A stretch of 64,000 bases of DNA. Origin: Apostichopus japonicus (taxonomy: Eukaryota; Echinodermata; Holothuroidea; Aspidochirotida; Stichopodidae). Location of the stretch: contig NC_092570.1 in the NCBI RefSeq assembly GCF_037975245.1, positions 19,043,418 through 19,107,417 on the forward strand, given 5' to 3'. A program made the translations under genes and the position numbers. Shown piece by piece: positions 58,601 through 64,000 of this stretch. How positions within the stretch are numbered: the first letter of the stretch is position 1; each line of letters begins with the position of its first letter. The notes beneath the pieces were generated by a model. The model was given only the letters and a program-made list of their open reading frames with translations, did no database searches and was not told the origin of the DNA.

Positions 58601-59942
58601 TTCACCTATAATTTAAAAACACTTTCCCACCCGTACGGTGTTTGCATCTCTTCACTGACAGTTTTCTGTGAGGGTTGAATCAAACACTCTGTATGTTTTC
58701 AAGTTATATTTTGCTAGTGGTATGGACTTGTTTATTGCATTGACAGAAGAAAAAGTGGACCAGAAATTGACCAAGGCATTTAAATGAAATGTTATGTTAA
58801 CCATTGGCCAGTGTTATCTTAATGTTGGGAAGACTTTTCTATAGGAGAGTACGAATCATACACTCACTATAAGTAGCAGTTAATTGTTCTCAGAGCAAGC
58901 ACGAGGGTAGGCTACTTACTGTTCCATAGTGCTCTGCATCTCCATCCTTAGCCTAGCCTATCAGCAACAACTGACTCTGACACGTGTATTCGCATGATAG
59001 GGATAAGAAATATATCATTCATAGTTATTTGTTGAACCAGAAAGCCAAAATCTTTAGTGGTTGCTTGACTTGGACTTGATTCAAACTTGAGTTTACTTGA
59101 GACTTGACTTTACAAGTCATTATTGGAACAGTGACCTAACTTGATTTGTTGATAAAATAATTTGTTTTGCATATCTATATTTGAATAAATTCTACTTCTT
59201 GAAATTTCTAGAATAACTCTGCCAATTGCCTGGTTTTATTATGCGCAATTGACACAAATATTCGGTTTAGCTTGTTTTGACACTTAGATTCCAATTGAAA
59301 AAAAAGGAGGGAAAAGAGATGAAGAAGGGGCGGTAAGGGGGGGGACCAAATGTCGTTACTTGTACGAATGGTTCATAGTTTATCATTTTTATTTACTAAT
59401 TAATGTGTTTAGCATATTATAGCATATTTCAATCTGGTATTAAATACGAATTTAGCATTGACCTTCTGGCTTTGACACCACCACAGTGAAGTAAGTAAAA
59501 ATAAACCACTGGGTTGGCAGCTTTCTTTCGTGAAGGTTTCCCAACTGGCAGTCGTACCACTCTGGGGTTTCACGAATAAAACTGTATAGTTTTAACAAAT
59601 GTAACCTACAAATGTTCATCACTTGTGACCTAAACGAGCGTCGTTCGTTAAAACAGCGAATAGTTGCTGTGTGCGCTGATCAGTCGATCAGTGTTCGGGT
59701 CAATCGTAGGACTATTAGTCTCCACACATAAAGATTTTTCGAGTAAGGACGGTCGAGTTGGGTCGAGTCGGAATCAGTCGTAAAGTGTGCGCCGGGCTTT
59801 ACGTGAGACAAAAAACTATAGATGCAGTGGTGAGCAATCCCCTTTATATAATAATAATGATCTATGCAAATTCTTAAGAAGAATGCAATGGTTTCATATT
59901 TCAAAGGCCTTTTTTTTCATTCCTAGACTGTGGTGCATCACC
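55671..59942. other. Intergenic stretch with TIR-element pieces
   Basis: No supportable gene was found. Poly-G runs lie at about 56666 and 56834. The end of a CATAGGCGTACG-family element lies at 57400-57416 (CCCCGTACGCCTATG). A short element with GGATCC-containing inverted ends lies at 58165-58430. Confidence 0.5.
58165..58430. mobile_element. Short TIR-like repeat
   Basis: The left end GGCGGATCCAGGGGGTG and right end AAATCCTGGATCCACTCCTG are imperfect inverted repeats around about 230 bp of non-coding DNA with G and T runs. A target duplication was not identified. Confidence 0.45.
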
Positions 59943-61310
59943 ATGATACTGATCATCTTTGCAAATCCTGAAAAGCAGGTCCTTCGGTCTTCCTTACTCT
60001 GTCTTACAATCCTAACTACTCAGGACGCTGCAACAGCAGAGCGAATTACAGGAGAAGTAAACCCTTCGACTGTCCTAACATGTGGGTCACTTTGTGTATA
60101 CGATGAACCGTTTCAACGAGCAAAATGTGAAAACCTGGGATTTATGACAATTCCTAATTCAACAGGGTGTGAAGGAGCAAACATGTTAGATATTCAAAAT
60201 AATAACATTTCATAGGTAACTTCTGACATTTTGTCAGGTTACAGCAATATTGTAATTTTAGATTTGTCAAATAACAGCATTGTCCACATCAAACCAGGAA
60301 CATTTAAGCACACACAATACATTGAGAACATTTTCTTGTCTAGAAATCAAATAAAGAATCTAACTGATGGAACATTCATTGGTCTTGAACATCGGATGAT
60401 AAGACTTTTTCTTGATAATAATAAACTACGGCATCTTCACGAGCTGACGTTAAAGAGCCTCAAGAAGTTAACGACTTTAACGTTCAGCAACAACGCTCTT
60501 CATTACCTGCCAGATAAACTTTTCAAGAACCTTACTTCGCTACAGTACCTCCATCTCAGTGGAAACAAACTGAGACATCTGAAAAATAACATTTTCAGTG
60601 GTCTCGTTCGATTAAAGAGCATTTCTTTAGATCGCAACTACTTGAGCTCCATACCTGTCGGATTATTTAGTGGATTGGAATCTCTTATCTCAGTTGACCT
60701 TTCTTACAATCATCTTACTGCCATTCTGACGCCAGAAGATCTTGGAATCCATAGCGATCTAAAATATTTAAATCTATACGGTCACAAGTTTCATTCTTCG
60801 TCCAGTATCATTCCATATCTTGATAGAAATGATTTCCTGGTTACGGTTACTAGCAATCCGTTTGAATGTGACTGTAATTTCAAGGCACTGCAAGAATGAT
60901 TTCAAAGTAAACCCGAGAAGAATCAATATTTGGTCACTGACAGAAGTCCCCTAGAGTGCAGATGGAACGGTTCACTTGTACCAATCCAAGATGATTTCGC
61001 ACCGATGTGTCAAAATTCATCAGAATATACCACCGATTCAACATCAACTATTAGGACGAAAATTTCATTTACTTCGCCAGCACAAACTAGCTCTTCGAGA
61101 CAACGGCCAACTGAAACATATGATGCTGTGACTACTGTGTCGTCTGGAAACCACGATGAAACCCAAACACCATCATCTTCTCAATCGTCTTGTGATTGTG
61201 ACGCTTACACATCATGTGAGAAAGCTATTGTTCTACTCTATGTTGCAATTGCTCTTCAATTCATAATTTTGATTATACTTATAACAATGTTTTGCAAGTC
61301 TAAAAAGTGA
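59943..61310 (+). pseudogene. LRR membrane protein gene with two in-frame stop codons
   Basis: One frame runs from ATG 59943 to TGA 61308-61310 and matches the LRR gene at 29120-30463 along its length. It has a signal-like start (MILIIFANPEK), an N-cap (CGSLCVYDEPFQRAKCEN) and LRRs (for example RLFLDNNKLRHLHEL). The LRRCT (NPFECDCNF), stalk and transmembrane helix near the end (LLYVAIALQFIILIILI) follow, with a tail of about six residues. TAG at 60213-60215 and TGA at 60897-60899 (where the paralogue has Trp) interrupt it, and there is no frameshift. As in the paralogue a probable 3' splice site (TTTCATTCCTAG) precedes the ATG. It is probably a recent pseudogene. Confidence 0.85.
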
Positions 61311-62034
61311 AACTCTATAACCCTTAATCTACTGTACAATTTCATATAACATATAAAGCTAATCAGATATGTAACCATACATAGCAACCTCCTTCGCATA
61401 TTAGATACACCAAGGTGATGCAATTTGCTGAAGATCTTAAAATTTCAAAATTTCAACAGTTAAACGTATTGTAGCAAAATGCAAATTGCTTCCTTTAAGA
61501 TCGTTGAGGTTTGGGTGGATCTGTACGGTCTCCAAGGAAGAGAGTACTTTGTATTACCGATAGATGTGACGATCTGCAAATAACCATGAATTATGCCATC
61601 AATAACTCCTTGCTGTTCCTCAGTGCATTGCAGAGATTTGGCTCAAACATCATTTGGTATACTATAATAGTGCATTAGTGTAGTTGTGACTTGTGAGGTT
61701 TGCGAGTGGAATAACACCTTTTCGGTTAAGAGGCAATACATGAAAGGAAGTTAGGAACACGACTCTTCTCAGCTCCAATTTCAACATTTTGCTATCTACA
61801 AGGAAAGGAGACCTGTGCTCTTACGTACATTGAAGCCACGATATTCATGATTGTGTAAAGCTTGTGTGCCAGTAGATTGTTAAAAGATTACTTGCATGTA
61901 TCTAACATGGAACAATCGAATTACTTTAATATCATGAAACTAGGCCTATACTGGTATCCTTCGTGGCTTCGTAACCGTGCTGAGCATGCCGAACCACTGA
62001 ATGGTTTAATTTATTCATTAATATTTGTTTCATG
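61311..62034. other. Intergenic stretch after the LRR pseudogene
   Basis: I see no gene or recognisable repeat. Confidence 0.45.
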
Positions 62035-62780
62035 TTTTATTTTTAGAAACGTTATTTTCAACACGTTTTCCTATTTATTTTTGCGCTTTGTTTATGTTTT
62101 ATAATACATTTTTGCCTGAAATATGAAATCAGATATTCTTTAAATTAAGAACAAATTTCTTTCATAATTTGAACTCATCTATTTGTAATTGTCTGTTCGA
62201 TCTCTACAGACTCTATGGTTTACTATTTCATCCTTAGCCACATATGTAAAATATGATATTTTGAAATCACTTTTAATTTTGCAAACTTTCTTCTAAAAAT
62301 GTTGTACTCTTCATTTCATATATTGTTTATTAAAACAAAGTGTCTACATGTATATCACTAACTTTAAACATAGTTTAACCTTCAACATATACAAAAACCG
62401 AAGCAGCTAGTTTACCTTGAGTCTTTACTTGTCTCTTTAGTTATTCCATATATATACAAGCTGCCATGTGTCCATTTTTTTTATATTTCATAATAATATA
62501 AAAACTGCAAACAACAAGGAAACTCAATATATGACCCCTCCCCCTCCCAAAAAAAGGTAAAGAAAGAGAAAAGTTAGCCCAGCAGTCTTTCATAACTCAA
62601 ACCTTTGATAACATTGCCTCTCATTTAAATAGTTCTCGGTAAATATAAGTATATATTTTTTTAGTATTTATTTGTTTTGCCAACAAAGTGGAGGGAAGTC
62701 TTCCATAAAGCTTAAAAGCTTAACAATGTGGAAGACTCCCTGAAGAAAGAAAAGAAAAGAAAAAAACAAAATATATATAT
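62035..62780. repeat. Dispersed repeat R, copy 3, with the linker hairpin
   Basis: It aligns with 54590-55334 over about 740 bp, including the GTCTTCC/GGAAGAC hairpin near 62697-62740. The long match suggests a copied block rather than two independent insertions. Confidence 0.78.
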
Positions 62781-62872
62781 GTGTATAAATACATATATAT
62801 CAATATAAGTACAAATTAAATGTTCAATATATATATATATAGTAATTACATACAGGTATAATTTAGTTTTAG

Positions 62873-63400
62873 TCAGTAACTAGCTATTATTTCCTTACAA
62901 AACCACTTCTTAAAGGATGTGACTGAATCTTTACTCTTTAAATCGTTCGTTAGAAGATTCCATGTTTTTGTTGCACGGTTTTGTAGGCTTAAAGTTCCAA
63001 TGGTGGTATTGTAGAGCTTATAGTGGGTGGGCATGAGCATGCCTCGTGTTATGATTATGTACATCTCTGTTACTGGTTAAGAAATAGTCAAAGGCAGCTG
63101 TTAGTAATCCATTTCAGGTCTTGTAGGCAAATAATGCAAGCTTAACTTTAATGAGATCGTGCAATTTTAGTAAGTTGAGTTTCTTAAATAGGGGACTGGT
63201 GTGCTCACGTGGGGCTGAGTGTGTTATGTGGCGAATGGCTGCCTTTTGGAGTATTATAAGATTGTTAAGGTTGGTATTGTATGTACCAGACCAAGTAATG
63301 GAACAATAAGTGAGCTGCGGGACAATCAGGGTCTGGTATAGTGTTCTGAGTATGTTTTCCGATAGATAATATTTCAACTTAGATAATATACCAACATTCC
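62873..63400 (-). pseudogene. CR1/L2-like LINE 3' remnant
   Basis: Minus-strand frames encode the end of a CR1/L2/Jockey-type reverse transcriptase: LRTLYQTLIVPQLTYCSITW, LQKAAIRHITHSAPREHTSP and LFKKLNLLKLHDLIKVKLAL (63377-63114). RATKTWNLLTNDLKSKDSV then FKKWFCKEI follows (63064-62873). The two parts are in different frames and the catalytic region is missing. Confidence 0.75.
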
Positions 63401-63599
63401 GTGCAATTATATTGCATATAGTTGAAATATGGTTGCGCCAGCTATGTTTAAAATCAATATTTACACCTAAAAACTTAGTAGTTTATACTTGCCTGATTAT
63501 TTTCCCATCCATACATATATCTTTATTCCAAATAAATTCAAAAAAATTTATTCCAAAAAAAATATATATCCTTATTCCAAATCTTTGGTTGTTGGTTTT

Positions 63600-64000
63600 C
63601 TATGTTCATTGTTTATCATTGTAGAAACGTTATTCACATGTTTCCCTTTTATTTTTTTTTCGCTTTGTTTATGTTTTATCATACATTTTTGACAATCACT
63701 TTCATAACTCAATCGATGATAACATTGCCTCTCCTAACCTTTATAAGCCAGCCCTAACAAGATAAGTGCCCCAAATCATAAATGTGTGCCCAAGCCCCCA
63801 TGCGGAAGAGGGTTAGTTCTCAGTAATATGAGTATATCTTTGGTTGTTTGTTTTCTGTGTGCATTGTTTATCATTGTAGAAACGTTTTTCTCAACACGTT
63901 TCCCTTTTCAATCTTTTTCGCTTTGTTTATGTTTTTTAATACATTTTTGCCTGAAATATGTAATCAGATATTCCTTAAGATAAGAACAAATTTCTTTCAT
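63600..64000. repeat. Dispersed repeat R, partial copies 4 and 5
   Basis: GTTTATCATTGTAGAAACG occurs at 63616 and again near 63866. The second copy continues into the body of the repeat and is cut by the window end. Confidence 0.7.

Noticed and set aside
1-64000. CRISPR array or bacterial-type mobile island
   Set aside because: No regularly spaced short repeats with unique spacers were found, and gene structure is eukaryotic.

Overview
The window looks like nuclear DNA of a marine invertebrate, probably a deuterostome such as an echinoderm; that placement is inference. Genes have small exons with GT/AG introns and most of the sequence is intron. It is rich in poly-G/poly-C runs, microsatellites, non-LTR retrotransposons and short TIR transposons. 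No bacterial-style operon, tRNA, rRNA or CRISPR array was seen.

The dominant structure is a large imperfect inverted duplication. The left arm runs from about 3785 to 22660 (minus-strand gene) and the right arm from about 32638 to 46264 (plus-strand gene), around a loop of about 10 kb. Each arm carries a copy of the same gene: a Ras-like GTPase whose G motifs occur in the order G3, G4, G5, G1, G2 (circular permutation), followed by a Sec23/24-type zinc finger and a vWA domain with a DxSxS MIDAS motif. This is the layout of the family named circularly permutated Ras protein 1 (cpras1, first named in Dictyostelium). The right copy is complete: 18 coding exons (35415-54385) splice to 2478 nt, 825 codons plus stop, in one continuous frame. 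The left copy (14633 down to 3880) keeps coding exons 1-11 with the same intron phases and no stop. Its homology ends in intron 11, so exons 12-18 are absent from the window.

The two arms act as internal controls for insertions. A composite TIR element of about 6 kb (16132-22112), present only in the left arm, holds a second TIR element, and inside that an RTE-like LINE with a 968-codon ORF flanked by a 27-bp target-site duplication. A separate insertion of about 580 bp (33670-34250) is present only in the right arm. Intron 13 of the right gene carries three TIR elements nested one inside the other, each with an 8-bp target-site duplication. Older features (a tRNA-derived SINE in intron 5 and tandem repeats in introns 6 and 8) are shared by both arms and so predate the duplication.

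The loop holds a 5'-truncated RTE-like reverse transcriptase (26085-27734) and a single-coding-exon leucine-rich-repeat membrane protein gene (29120-30463). A related LRR gene right of the duplication (59943-61310) is broken by two in-frame stops but has no frameshift. The left edge (1-3310) is an inverted repeat around a decayed L1/Tx1-like LINE. The right edge (61311-64000) is repeats and a CR1/L2-like LINE remnant.
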